Below, piece by piece: positions 1-8,022 of a stretch of 64,000 bases of DNA; positions within the stretch are counted from its first letter, which is position 1, and every line of letters starts with the position of its first letter. A model generated the notes under the pieces. It had not been told where the DNA came from, made no database searches, and worked only from the letters and a program-made list of their open reading frames with translations. The DNA is taken from NCBI RefSeq assembly GCF_947504225.1, contig NZ_CANNGT010000003.1, positions 120,288 to 184,287 on the forward strand. Reading direction: 5' to 3'. The translations under genes and the position numbers were made by a program. Source of the stretch: Brumimicrobium ulvae (GTDB taxonomy: Bacteria > Bacteroidota > Bacteroidia > Flavobacteriales_D > Crocinitomicaceae).

Positions 1-822
1 GACGAAGTAGTTGCAATTGGAGCAGCCATTCAAGGTGGTGTTCTTACAGGAGAGGTGAAAGACGTATTGTTACTAGACGTTATTCCACTTTCATTAGGAA
101 TCGAAACTATGGGAGGTGTAATGACTAAATTAATTGATGCCAATACAACTATTCCAACAAAGAAATCACAGGTATTCTCTACAGCAGCTGACAATCAGCC
201 TTCAGTAGACATCCACGTTCTTCAAGGAGAGCGCTCAATGGCCAACGACAACAAAACCTTAGGAAGATTCCAATTAACGGATATTCCACCGGCACGTAGA
301 GGTGAGCCACAAATTGAAGTGATTTTCGATATCGATGCAAACGGAATTATGAATATTTCTGCAAAAGATAAAGGAACAGGAAAAGAGCAATCAATCAAAA
401 TTGAAGCTTCTTCTGGATTAAGTGATGAGGAAATCGAAAGAATGAAAAATGAAGCTCAAGCAAACGAAGCGGCTGACAAGAAGAGATTAGAAGAAGTAGA
501 GACGATCAACAAAGCAGATTCTCAAATCTTCCAAACAGAACGTCAACTGTCTGAATACGGAGATAAAATTCCAGCAGACAAGAAAGCGCCGATCGAAGAA
601 GCTTTAGCTGAATTGAAATCTGCTTTCGAAGCAAAAGATATTGAGAAAATCAATACCGCTTCTGAAAAGTTAAACACTGTATTCCAAGCAGCGTCTCAAG
701 AGATGTACTCTCAAGAAGGAGCTCAAGGAGCAGCAGACCAAGGAGCAGCAGGTGAACAAAACACAGCTGACGACGAGGTAACTGATGTTGACTTCGAAGA
801 AGTTGAAGACGAAAAGAAATAA
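1..822 (+). CDS. dnaK: Chaperone DnaK (Hsp70), C-terminal part, start outside window
   Basis: The reading frame enters at base 1 with no start codon, so about 273 C-terminal residues are present. They begin with the end of the ATPase domain ([11 protein letters not shown]), followed by the conserved interdomain linker [16 protein letters not shown]. Next come the beta-sandwich substrate-binding domain, the helical lid, and a Gln/Ala/Gly-rich tail ending in the acidic [12 protein letters not shown], a typical DnaK C-terminus. DnaK is the ATP-dependent cytosolic folding chaperone that works with DnaJ and GrpE; neither partner is in this window. A strong hairpin terminator follows the stop. The identification is secure; the N-terminal half cannot be assessed. 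Confidence 0.98.
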   Translation, partial: DEVVAIGAAIQGGVLTGEVKDVLLLDVIPLSLGIETMGGVMTKLIDANTTIPTKKSQVFSTAADNQPSVDIHVLQGERSMANDNKTLGRFQLTDIPPARRGEPQIEVIFDIDANGIMNISAKDKGTGKEQSIKIEASSGLSDEEIERMKNEAQANEAADKKRLEEVETINKADSQIFQTERQLSEYGDKIPADKKAPIEEALAELKSAFEAKDIEKINTASEKLNTVFQAASQEMYSQEGAQGAADQGAAGEQNTADDEVTDVDFEEVEDEKK

Positions 823-843
823 GTTTAAGTTTTCATAATAGTA

Positions 844-880
844 AAAACTGTTCTCGAGAAATCGGGAACAGTTTTTTTTT
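844..880 (+). terminator. Rho-independent terminator of dnaK
   Basis: A 13-bp stem (844-856 with 863-875, one G-T wobble) encloses a six-base loop and runs into a tract of nine T. It starts 22 bases after the dnaK stop codon. Confidence 0.9.
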
Positions 881-1083
881 GACTTGTTAATTAACTTCTG
901 TTTAAAAACGAATCAACGCCTCTTTTGACTGAGTTAAATGTCATTTAAATGACTTAAACTGTTTTCCCCACCCTTCCAAGAACAACATCAAACAAGTTAA
1001 TTTCACCAATTTTATCAACTTAAAGCGCTTTACATAAACATTAGAGCATCATAGTTTTATAGTGAATTTAAAAACTAATTACT

Positions 1084-2643
1084 ATGAAAAAATTAATACT
1101 TATTCCGTTATTATTGATGTCTATTTTTAGTCAGGCACAAACAACATCAAATTACACCATTATTGATCACAACAATGCATTCATGCGAAATAGTGACGAT
1201 GGATTTCTTGCCTTTGATGATATGTTTGGTGGAGCTGGATATAAAATAGATAAAAATGCCCCACAAGGAATAATCTCTAGTTCAGCTTTTTGGTTTGCAG
1301 GAATTGGTGATAGTGCCAAAATTAGAATGTGTGCTCAAACTTATCATAACGAAAAAGACCAAAGTCCTGGACCTTATTCTAGCACAGGTGATTATAATGC
1401 TCCAGAATACACAAGCAGTTATGGCTTTTCTTATTGGGTAATGAGTCAGGCAATAATCGACGATCATATAGCAAATTACAATACTCCTGGCTACACAATT
1501 AATCCGAGTCTTGAATATTGGCCCGCGCATGGAGACACAACAATTGGTGTGAGTTATAACCTCGCTCCTTATGTTGATGTCAACAATAATGGCGTTTACG
1601 ATCCACTCAATGGTGATTATCCAAAAATCAAAGGATGTATGGCTACTTACATTATCACTAATGACGATGCAGAACCACACACAGCTTCTGGAGGTGGTAA
1701 ACTTGGAATCGAAATCCATTATATGATTTATCAAATGTCTGAAAATTCACTATACGATGATGTTACATTTATAGACCTTACAGTATACAAAAGATCCAAT
1801 GAACTCCTAAAAGACTTTACGGTAACATACTTTGTTGATGGAGATATCGGTACTACTTTCGATGACTATACAGGGAGCAACCCTGAAAGAAATATGATGT
1901 TCTTTTATAATTCCACAAACGACGATCAAGCAAGTAACAAACCAAATTATGGCATAAATCCTCCTGCTTTTGGAGTGGTTTGCTTAAATGATACAATGAA
2001 TAGTTCTGGTCATTATACTATAGGATTCCAAGACCCTCAGCATCCATCCGACTTTTGGCAATACATGAATGGCCGAGATAAATTTGGTTCACCATGGACA
2101 GATCAAGATGGAAATCCAACACCCTACCCTTTACCTGGTGATCCAAATGATCCAAACGAATATTCTGCATACAACACACCGGTAGCCCCAGATGATTACA
2201 GAGGGATCATGTCCATAAAAACAGGTACTGTTGCTCCTGGTGATGTTTTCAAAAGAACTTTTGCAATTGTTCCTTCAACATCAGGAAATGACCATCTGGA
2301 CCAAGTCAGCAAATTATTCACAAGAGTAGACAAGATTCAAGATGATTACGACAGCTTTATGCTGAACGATTGTGATGTCACTTTAAACGTTACTGACCAA
2401 GAGATTTCTCCTTCTTTATTACTCTACCCTAATCCTAGCAGGTCTATAATCAACGTAAAAGGACTAGGTAATGGTAAAAATGAGGTTCAAATAGTCGATG
2501 TTTTAGGACAGGTTCATATAAAAACAATCTTAAACAGCACAAGTGATTCAATAGATGTGCAACATTTACCAAAGGGAATTTACCTCTTAAGAATAAAAGG
2601 TGAAGATGGAAAATCCTCAACACTCAAGTTCATTAAAGAATAA
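1084..2643 (+). CDS. Secreted protein with T9SS type A sorting domain
   Basis: 519 residues. A Sec signal peptide (MKKLILIPLLLMSIFSQAQ) is followed by a long all-beta-looking region with no enzymatic motif I recognise. Around residues 165-180 there is an Asp/Asn-rich DVNNNGVYDP segment, a loop seen in many Bacteroidota surface proteins that may bind calcium. The last ~75 residues (LLLYPNPSRSIINV ... GIYLLRIKGEDGKSSTLKFIKE) are a classical type A sorting domain, so the protein should cross the outer membrane by T9SS and be attached or released. It stands alone between dnaK and purM, and no exact promoter box was found upstream. The molecular function is unknown. Confidence 0.88.
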   Translation: MKKLILIPLLLMSIFSQAQTTSNYTIIDHNNAFMRNSDDGFLAFDDMFGGAGYKIDKNAPQGIISSSAFWFAGIGDSAKIRMCAQTYHNEKDQSPGPYSSTGDYNAPEYTSSYGFSYWVMSQAIIDDHIANYNTPGYTINPSLEYWPAHGDTTIGVSYNLAPYVDVNNNGVYDPLNGDYPKIKGCMATYIITNDDAEPHTASGGGKLGIEIHYMIYQMSENSLYDDVTFIDLTVYKRSNELLKDFTVTYFVDGDIGTTFDDYTGSNPERNMMFFYNSTNDDQASNKPNYGINPPAFGVVCLNDTMNSSGHYTIGFQDPQHPSDFWQYMNGRDKFGSPWTDQDGNPTPYPLPGDPNDPNEYSAYNTPVAPDDYRGIMSIKTGTVAPGDVFKRTFAIVPSTSGNDHLDQVSKLFTRVDKIQDDYDSFMLNDCDVTLNVTDQEISPSLLLYPNPSRSIINVKGLGNGKNEVQIVDVLGQVHIKTILNSTSDSIDVQHLPKGIYLLRIKGEDGKSSTLKFIKE

Positions 2644-2757
2644 AAACATGGCCAATTGCTCAGTAAAACTACAACAGTTCGTTTTACTGAGCAATTTATC
2701 CAATTTGCCTAATTCAAATACTGCTACAAATCGAAGCGTTAGCGCTAAAATTTTCTT

Positions 2758-2765
2758 TATCTTTG
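2758..2765 (+). promoter_or_regulatory. Bacteroidota -7 promoter box for purM
   Basis: TATCTTTG is an exact match to TAnnTTTG, 25 bases before the purM ATG. No clear TTTG lies at the usual -33 distance. Confidence 0.6.
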
Positions 2766-2790
2766 CGGTTTTCATAATCGTTTAGAAATC

Positions 2791-3957
2791 ATGGCTGATA
2801 ATCGTTATAACCAAAGAGGTGTTTCCGCTGGAAAAGAAGATGTTCATAATGCAATTGCAAATATTGACAAAGGACTATTCCCTCAAGCATTTTGTAAAAT
2901 TGTTCCAGATTTATTAACTGGAAGTAAGGACCACTGTGTAGTAATGCATGCTGATGGTGCAGGAACTAAGTCTGCTTTGGCATATATGTACTGGAAGGAA
3001 ACGGGTGATTTATCTGTTTGGAAAGGTATTGCTCAAGATGCTTTGATTATGAATGTTGACGATTTATTATGCGTTGGAGCAACAGACAACATCCTTGTTT
3101 CCTCTACAATTGGTCGTAACAAAAACTTGATTACTGGAGAAGTTCTTTCTGCTTTAATTAACGGTTCTGAAGAATTATTGGCTGATTTACGCGAAATGGG
3201 AATCGGAATTGACTCAACAGGAGGTGAAACTGCTGATGTTGGAGATTTGGTGCGTACCATTATTGTTGATTCAACTGTAGTTTGTAGAATGAAACGTGAA
3301 GACGTAATTTCTAATCATAACATTCGACCAGGTGATGTTATTGTTGGACTTTCATCATCAGGACAAGCGACTTACGAAAAAGAATATAACGGAGGAATGG
3401 GATCGAACGGATTAACTTCTGCTCGTCATGATGTTTTTCATAAATATTTGGCAGAGAAATTCCCAGAGAGTTTTGACCCCAGTGTTCCAGATGATTTAGT
3501 TTATAGTGGTAATTACAAATTGACTGACAAAGTTGAAGGTAGTCCGCTTGATGCTGGAAAGCTAGTGCTTTCTCCAACACGAACTTACGCTCCAATTATT
3601 AAGAAAATTTTAGACAGTCACCGTGCAAACATTCATGGAATGGTTCATTGCAGTGGTGGTGCACAAACTAAAGTATTGCACTTTATAGATAATTTACATA
3701 TTGTTAAGGATAACCTCTTCCCTATTCCGCCTTTATTTAAGGCAATTCACGAAGAATCTGGGACGGATTGGAAAGAGATGTACAAAGTTTTCAATATGGG
3801 ACACCGAATGGAATTATACGTACCAGAAGAAATTGCACAAGACATTATTGAAATTTCAGAATCATTTAATGTGGATGCACAAATTGTAGGGCGCGTAGAA
3901 GAAAGTAATACAAAAAAACTTACGATTACATCAGAATTCGGTACTTTTGAATATTAA
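2791..3957 (+). CDS. purM: Phosphoribosylformylglycinamidine cyclo-ligase (AIR synthase)
   Basis: 388 residues. This enzyme closes the imidazole ring in de novo purine synthesis, converting FGAM plus ATP to AIR in the cytosol. The N-terminus (NRYNQRGVSAGKEDVHNAI) carries the Gly/Lys nucleotide-binding segment. It is followed by HADGAGTKSALAY, the NVDDLLCVGA metal/ATP motif, and the GGETADVGD motif, all in family order. It is longer than the ~345-residue proteobacterial enzymes, as is usual for the Bacteroidota form. prfA starts eight bases after its stop, so the two are probably cotranscribed from the TATCTTTG promoter upstream. Confidence 0.95.
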   Translation: MADNRYNQRGVSAGKEDVHNAIANIDKGLFPQAFCKIVPDLLTGSKDHCVVMHADGAGTKSALAYMYWKETGDLSVWKGIAQDALIMNVDDLLCVGATDNILVSSTIGRNKNLITGEVLSALINGSEELLADLREMGIGIDSTGGETADVGDLVRTIIVDSTVVCRMKREDVISNHNIRPGDVIVGLSSSGQATYEKEYNGGMGSNGLTSARHDVFHKYLAEKFPESFDPSVPDDLVYSGNYKLTDKVEGSPLDAGKLVLSPTRTYAPIIKKILDSHRANIHGMVHCSGGAQTKVLHFIDNLHIVKDNLFPIPPLFKAIHEESGTDWKEMYKVFNMGHRMELYVPEEIAQDIIEISESFNVDAQIVGRVEESNTKKLTITSEFGTFEY

Positions 3958-3965
3958 TCACATTT

Positions 3966-5054
3966 ATGGATAATACATTATTAAGCAAATTAGAAGCAAT
4001 TCATTACCGTTTTAAAGAAGTCGGTCAATTGATCGTTGATCCAGACATCATTTCGGACATGAATCGCTATGTTAAGTTAAACAAAGAATACAAAGACCTA
4101 GAAGAATTAGATAAAGTTTACCAAGAGTATAAAAACGTACTGGAAAACATTGCATCTTCACGCGAATTACTTGCAGAGGAAAAGGATCCTGAAATGCGAG
4201 AAATGGCAAAAATGGAACTGGACGAACTGGAAAATAAACGTCCACAAATGGAAGAAGAAATAAAGTTTTTACTGATTCCTAAAGACCCTGAAGATGACAA
4301 AAACGTAATTATTGAATTGCGTGCAGGAACTGGTGGTGATGAAGCCTGTATTTTTGTTGAAGACATCTACAGAATGTACACAATGTACTTCAAAGAAAAA
4401 GGGTGGAAAGTAGAAATCATCAATTCTCAAGAAGGAGGAACTTCAGGTTATAAAGAAGTTTCTATGAATATTGAAGGAGATGGAGTTTATGGAACAATGA
4501 AATTTGAGTCAGGAGTCCATCGTGTTCAGCGTGTTCCTGAAACAGAATCTCAAGGACGTGTACACACTTCAGCGATTACCGTAGCAGTTTTACCAGAAGC
4601 TGAAGAAGTCGATGTTCAATTGAACATGGGAGATGTACGTCGTGATACTTTCCGCGCCTCAGGTGCAGGTGGTCAGCACGTAAACAAAACGGATTCTGCC
4701 ATTCGTTTAACACATGCTCCAACAGGAATTGTGGTTGAATGTCAAGATGGTCGTTCACAACACAAAAACTACGACAAGGCACTTTCTGTTTTGCGTTCGA
4801 GGTTATACCAAATTGAATTAGAAAAAATTCAAGACGAAAGAGCTGAAAAACGTAAATCTTTGGTTTCTTCTGGAGATAGATCTGCGAAAATTAGAACCTA
4901 TAACTATCCACAAGGAAGAATTACAGATCATAGAATTAACAAAACGATGTATAATCTTTCGTCATTTATGAATGGTGATATTCAAGAAATGATTGACGCA
5001 TTGAAGATGGCTGAGAATGCTGAGAAGTTAAAAGGAGAAGAAGGGTTGGTTTAA
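3966..5054 (+). CDS. prfA: Peptide chain release factor 1
   Basis: 362 residues, a normal RF1 length. RF1 recognises UAA and UAG in the ribosomal A site and triggers release of the peptide. The GGQ catalytic motif is at residues 235-237 within RASGAGGQHVNKT. The stop-codon-reading tripeptide is P-E-T at 191-193 (VPETESQGR), which fits the RF1 pattern P-x-T rather than the SPF of RF2. The N-terminal coiled domain covers roughly residues 1-105. The gene is tightly coupled behind purM. Directly downstream lies the repeat island that separates it from pyrF. Confidence 0.97.
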   Translation: MDNTLLSKLEAIHYRFKEVGQLIVDPDIISDMNRYVKLNKEYKDLEELDKVYQEYKNVLENIASSRELLAEEKDPEMREMAKMELDELENKRPQMEEEIKFLLIPKDPEDDKNVIIELRAGTGGDEACIFVEDIYRMYTMYFKEKGWKVEIINSQEGGTSGYKEVSMNIEGDGVYGTMKFESGVHRVQRVPETESQGRVHTSAITVAVLPEAEEVDVQLNMGDVRRDTFRASGAGGQHVNKTDSAIRLTHAPTGIVVECQDGRSQHKNYDKALSVLRSRLYQIELEKIQDERAEKRKSLVSSGDRSAKIRTYNYPQGRITDHRINKTMYNLSSFMNGDIQEMIDALKMAENAEKLKGEEGLV

Positions 5055-5127
5055 TTATGAAGGATGAATTATGAGTGTTGAATTTTTGGTTGACTCGAGA
5101 TTGACTCGGGGTTGATTGATAATTGAT

Positions 5128-5145
5128 ATCCGATAGGTATCGGAT
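5128..5145. repeat. Short perfect palindrome
   Basis: ATCCGATA, two bases, TATCGGAT. It follows two copies of TTGACTCG at about 5091-5110. No T tract follows, so it is not a terminator; it may be a protein site or a repeat remnant. Confidence 0.4.
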
Positions 5146-5178
5146 TTGAAAATTCAAGAATTCAAGGAAAAATATATT

Positions 5179-5214
5179 AAAAATGCGTTGCGCGGATTGT
5201 GTGGCGCATTTTTT
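5179..5214 (+). terminator. Probable terminator of the purM-prfA transcript
   Basis: AAAAATGCG at 5179-5187 pairs with CGCATTTTT at 5205-5213 around a GC-containing loop and ends in a T run, about 125 bases after the prfA stop. Confidence 0.6.
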
Positions 5215-5225
5215 CGTAAAACTCA

Positions 5226-5261
5226 ATTAATGATTATTGGGATACATTGCTTGTTTTTTGT
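5226..5261 (-). pseudogene. Possible fossil fragment of an IS200-like transposase gene
   Basis: These 36 bases match 6452-6487, inside the intact transposase gene, at about 31 positions, including 15 identical in a row (ATTAATGATTATTGG). The matching stretch encodes the segment just before the HxH catalytic motif in the intact gene. The fragment abuts the left palindromic element exactly where that element starts. It looks like the scar of an earlier transposase copy, but the match is short and could be a recombination junction. Confidence 0.4.
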
Positions 5262-6106
5262 TGAGCTGCCCCTTCAGGGCGCATACGATTACCTCAATTC
5301 AGCAGGACGCGTTGCATCCTGCTGAATTAAGCTGGGCTTTCAGCCCGCAGAAAACAATACTGTTCTGACAAATGCAATTAGATGGAGGCGCCCTGTAAGG
5401 GCAACTTACTTCCAACCCAACGGCAACGCCTTGGGTTGGAAACTCACTTCTTCTGACAGCGCCCTGAAGGGGCAGATTAATCTAACTAAAGACAATTCCT
5501 TGGTTTATAAAGCAAAACCCTCAAAATCATCTTAAGGAAAAAATTGATTAAACCGATAAAAAACAATACTGTTCTGACAAATGCAATTAGATGGAGGCGC
5601 CCTGTAAGGGCAACTAATTTCCAACCCAAAGGCAACGCCTTGGGTTGGAAACTCACTTCTTCTGACAGCGCCCTGAAAGGGCAGATTAATCTAACTAAAG
5701 ACAACTTCTTGATTTAGAAAGCAAAACCCTCAAAATCATCTTAAGGTAAAAATTGATTAAACTGATAAAAAACAATACTGTTCCGATAAATGAAATTAGA
5801 TGGAGGCGCCCTGTAAGGGCAACTTACTTCCAACCCAATGGCAACGCCTTGGGTTGGAAAACTCACTTCTTCTGACAGGGCCCTGAAGGGGCAGATTAAT
5901 CTAACTAAAGACAATTCCTTGGTTTATAAAGCAAAACCCACAAAATCATCTTAAGGAAAAAATTGATTAAACTGATAGAAAACAATACTGTTCCGATAAA
6001 TGAAATTGGGTGGAGGCGCCCTGTAAGGGCAACTCATTTCAACCCTATGGCAACGCCTTGGGGTTGAAATACGTCTTACATCAGCGCCCTGAAAGGGCAG
6101 CTCAAC
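5260..6106. repeat. Palindromic MITE/REP-like element, left copy, internally expanded
   Basis: The ends are inverted repeats: 5260-5282 is the reverse complement of 6084-6106 with one mismatch, and each end folds by itself (GCCC..GGGC). The first ~90 bases contain a 12-bp hairpin (5296-5307 with 5317-5328) and a GGGCT/AGCCC hairpin (5334-5346). They are almost identical to the start of the right copy at 6702. The middle is expanded by a 209-base tandem repeat. The 3' end (from about 6029) matches the end of the right copy better than it matches its own internal units, so the element is mosaic. No coding capacity is evident. It is probably mobilised or maintained by the transposase gene 34 bases to its right. 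Confidence 0.8.
5351..5978. repeat. Three tandem 209/210-bp repeat units (a fourth partial to ~6106)
   Basis: Units start at 5351, 5560 and 5769, with a partial unit at 5979. Each starts AAAACAATACTGTT and contains three foldbacks. These are GCCC-TGTAA-GGGC, a 10-bp stem TCCAACCCAA/TTGGGTTGGA, and GCCC-TGAA-GGGC. An AT-rich ~80-base tail ends in AAAATTGATTAAA. The units differ at only a few positions, often as compensating changes in the hairpin loops. They are too long and not spacer-interrupted in the way a CRISPR array would be. Confidence 0.85.
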
Positions 6107-6140
6107 TCCAACCCAACATTAAAACGAGTTATCCAAAGTG

Positions 6141-6602
6141 TTAAATATTGTCTCCCCAAATATACTTCTCGTCATATTCAATATCATAATCCTTTAAAAA
6201 TAAAACAAACTCTTTTTTCATATCTGTTTTTTTATGATGCTCCTTTTGTCTCTCGATGTATTTTTTCGTCCTATCCAACACCGATTGACTTACAGAAAAA
6301 GCTCCATATCCACCCTGCCATGCAAAGTTTTTATAGAAATCATTTTGGGTTTTTATCCATCTACTACTGTGGCGTTTTATTTCTTCAACAAGTTTTGAAA
6401 GCGCAACATTTTTAGAAAGTATGCATAAAATATGAACATGATCTTCAACGCCATTAATGATTATTGGAATAGATTGGTTGTCTTTGATAATAGACCCCAT
6501 ATAGGCGTACAACGAGTCTTGATCTTCGTTTCTCATTGTAACTTTATTGTTTTTGACATGAAATACGATGTGCACGTATAATTTAGATAGTGATTGTGAC
6601 AT
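6141..6602 (-). CDS. IS200/REP-associated tyrosine transposase (Y1 HUH family)
   Basis: 153 residues from the ATG at 6602 (MSQSLSKLYVHIVFHVK); an upstream TTG would add seven residues and is less likely. The HUH nuclease signature is visible as VEDHVHIL (H-x-H), and the single catalytic tyrosine is expected in the helix KKYIERQKEHHKK. Also present are KRHSSRWI, WQGGYGAFSVS and the C-terminal EYDEKYIW block typical of the ~150-residue Bacteroidota members. These enzymes cut single-stranded DNA beside hairpins and join through a phosphotyrosine. The gene is complete and lies between two palindromic elements, the arrangement expected of a RAYT with its REP-like substrates. Confidence 0.92.
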   Translation of the reverse strand: MSQSLSKLYVHIVFHVKNNKVTMRNEDQDSLYAYMGSIIKDNQSIPIIINGVEDHVHILCILSKNVALSKLVEEIKRHSSRWIKTQNDFYKNFAWQGGYGAFSVSQSVLDRTKKYIERQKEHHKKTDMKKEFVLFLKDYDIEYDEKYIWGDNI

Positions 6603-6701
6603 GGCTTTAAATTTAGGTTCCAATTAAGTTAGGAATAATTATTCGATGTTACAAACAATTGAATTCTATACGTCGTAATATTTTGTCTGATACGTTTTTT
6701 T

Positions 6702-6920
6702 GTTGAGCTGCCCCTTCAGGGCGCATACGATTACCTCAATTCAGCAGGACGCGTTGCATCCTGCTGAATAAAGCTGGGCTTTCAGCCCGCAGAAAACAAT
6801 ACTATTCTGACAAATGCAATTAGGTGGAGGCGCCCTGTAAGGGCAACTCATTTCAACCCTATGGCAACGCCTTGGGGTTGAAATACGTCTTACATCAGCG
6901 CCCTGAAGGGGCAGCTCAAC
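6702..6920. repeat. Palindromic MITE/REP-like element, right copy
   Basis: 219 bp bounded by perfect 23-bp inverted repeats (6702-6724 and 6898-6920, starting GTTGAGCTGCCCC). It is in the same orientation as the left element, and its first ~105 bases are nearly identical to that element. It has one core unit instead of a tandem array. The same internal hairpins are present (12-bp AATTCAGCAGGA stem, GGGCT/AGCCC, GCCC-TGTAA-GGGC, CAACCCTA-type stem). It contains no gene. Confidence 0.85.
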
Positions 6921-7050
6921 TCCAATTACCACCTAAAGGTCAAAAAATCTATCTACGTATCAACTACCTCGGGGTTCAACCTGCCAATAAAACGCTTTGT
7001 CGCCCTTAAACCAAAATAAGATGAACTCTCTATATCCCATAAAATTTCAC

Positions 7051-7058
7051 TATATTTG
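7051..7058 (+). promoter_or_regulatory. Bacteroidota -7 promoter box for pyrF
   Basis: TATATTTG matches TAnnTTTG exactly, 24 bases before the pyrF start. It lies outside the palindromic element, so pyrF has its own promoter despite the inserted island. Confidence 0.65.
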
Positions 7059-7082
7059 CCTTCTTATTTTTAATCGTAAGTA

Positions 7083-7904
7083 ATGACAAAAGACAAACTT
7101 ATAGCAGAGATAAAATCAAAGAAATCTTTTCTTTGTGTTGGATTAGATACCGATATGGATTTAATTCCTAAGCACCTGTTGGACACTGAAGACCCTATTT
7201 TCGAGTTCAACAAGGCCATTATCGATGCAACAAAAGACTATTGTGTTGCTTACAAACCAAATATTGCTTTTTACGAATGTCATGGACCTAAAGGATGGGA
7301 GTCTTTAAAGAAAACATTGGACTACATACCAAAAGATAAGTTCACAATTGCTGATGCAAAACGTGGAGACATTGGAAATACTTCGCGTTATTACGCTAAG
7401 ACTTTTTTCGAATACATGGACTTTGACGCTGTTACCATCGCACCATATATGGGTGAGGATTCGATTACTCCATTCTTAGAGTATGAAAACAAATGGGTAA
7501 TTGTTTTGGCATTAACGTCAAACAAAGGAGCTTTGGACTTCCAATTCATGACAAACATGAGCGGAGAAAAACTCTACGAACGAGTATTAGAGAAAACTGC
7601 AAAATGGGGGACTCCAGAAAATCTGATGTATGTTGTTGGTGCAACTCGAGCTGAAAGCATTAAAACAGTTCGTAATATCGTCCCAAATCACTTCTTTTTA
7701 GTCCCTGGAATTGGTGCACAAGGAGGTAGCTTAGCGGATACTTCAAACTTTGGATGGAATGAAGATTGTGGACTTTTAGTGAACTCTTCTAGAGGAATTT
7801 TATATGCTTCAAACGGATTAGATTTTGCGGAAAAATCAAGAGAAAAAGCTGTTGAAATTCAAAAACAAATGGAAGTTATTCTAGTAGAAAAAGAATTCAT
7901 TTAA
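7083..7904 (+). CDS. pyrF: Orotidine 5'-phosphate decarboxylase (type 2)
   Basis: 273 residues, the longer type 2 OMP decarboxylase form. It converts OMP to UMP, the last step of de novo pyrimidine synthesis, in the cytosol. FLCVGLDTD at the start binds substrate. The catalytic network [11 protein letters not shown] has Asp91, Lys93 and Asp96. VPGIGAQGG near the C-terminus is the phosphate-binding loop. A strong symmetrical terminator follows and separates it from the convergent giant gene. Confidence 0.96.
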   Translation: MTKDKLIAEIKSKKSFLCVGLDTDMDLIPKHLLDTEDPIFEFNKAIIDATKDYCVAYKPNIAFYECHGPKGWESLKKTLDYIPKDKFTIADAKRGDIGNTSRYYAKTFFEYMDFDAVTIAPYMGEDSITPFLEYENKWVIVLALTSNKGALDFQFMTNMSGEKLYERVLEKTAKWGTPENLMYVVGATRAESIKTVRNIVPNHFFLVPGIGAQGGSLADTSNFGWNEDCGLLVNSSRGILYASNGLDFAEKSREKAVEIQKQMEVILVEKEFI

Positions 7905-7953
7905 AATATATTTAAAGTCTGGCATTTACTGTCTTCCTTAAGATATTGTCAAC

Positions 7954-7987
7954 AAAAAACCGAACTCAAATTGAGTTCGGTTTTTTT
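7954..7987. terminator. Bidirectional terminator between pyrF and the giant surface gene
   Basis: CCGAACTCAA at 7960-7969 pairs with TTGAGTTCGG at 7971-7980. Six A precede and seven T follow, so the same hairpin can end both convergent transcripts. Confidence 0.9.
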
Positions 7988-8022
7988 GTAATTAACTTTA
8001 ATGAGTGTTGAATGACATTCTT

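Noticed and set aside
2600-2785. 61-codon frame between the T9SS gene and purM
   Set aside because: Overlaps the end of the T9SS gene and the purM promoter, with low-complexity sequence and no family.
5179-5214. Reading the GC-containing hairpin after prfA as part of the mobile element
   Set aside because: It ends in a T tract, is upstream of the element's inverted termini, and fits better as the prfA terminator.
5486-5704. Open frame inside the tandem repeat (minus strand)
   Set aside because: It reads through repeat units and their hairpins; no family resemblance, and repeated peptides simply mirror the DNA repeats.
5351-6106. Possible CRISPR array
   Set aside because: Units are ~209 bases, with no short repeats separated by unique spacers and no cas genes; they are tandem palindromic repeats.
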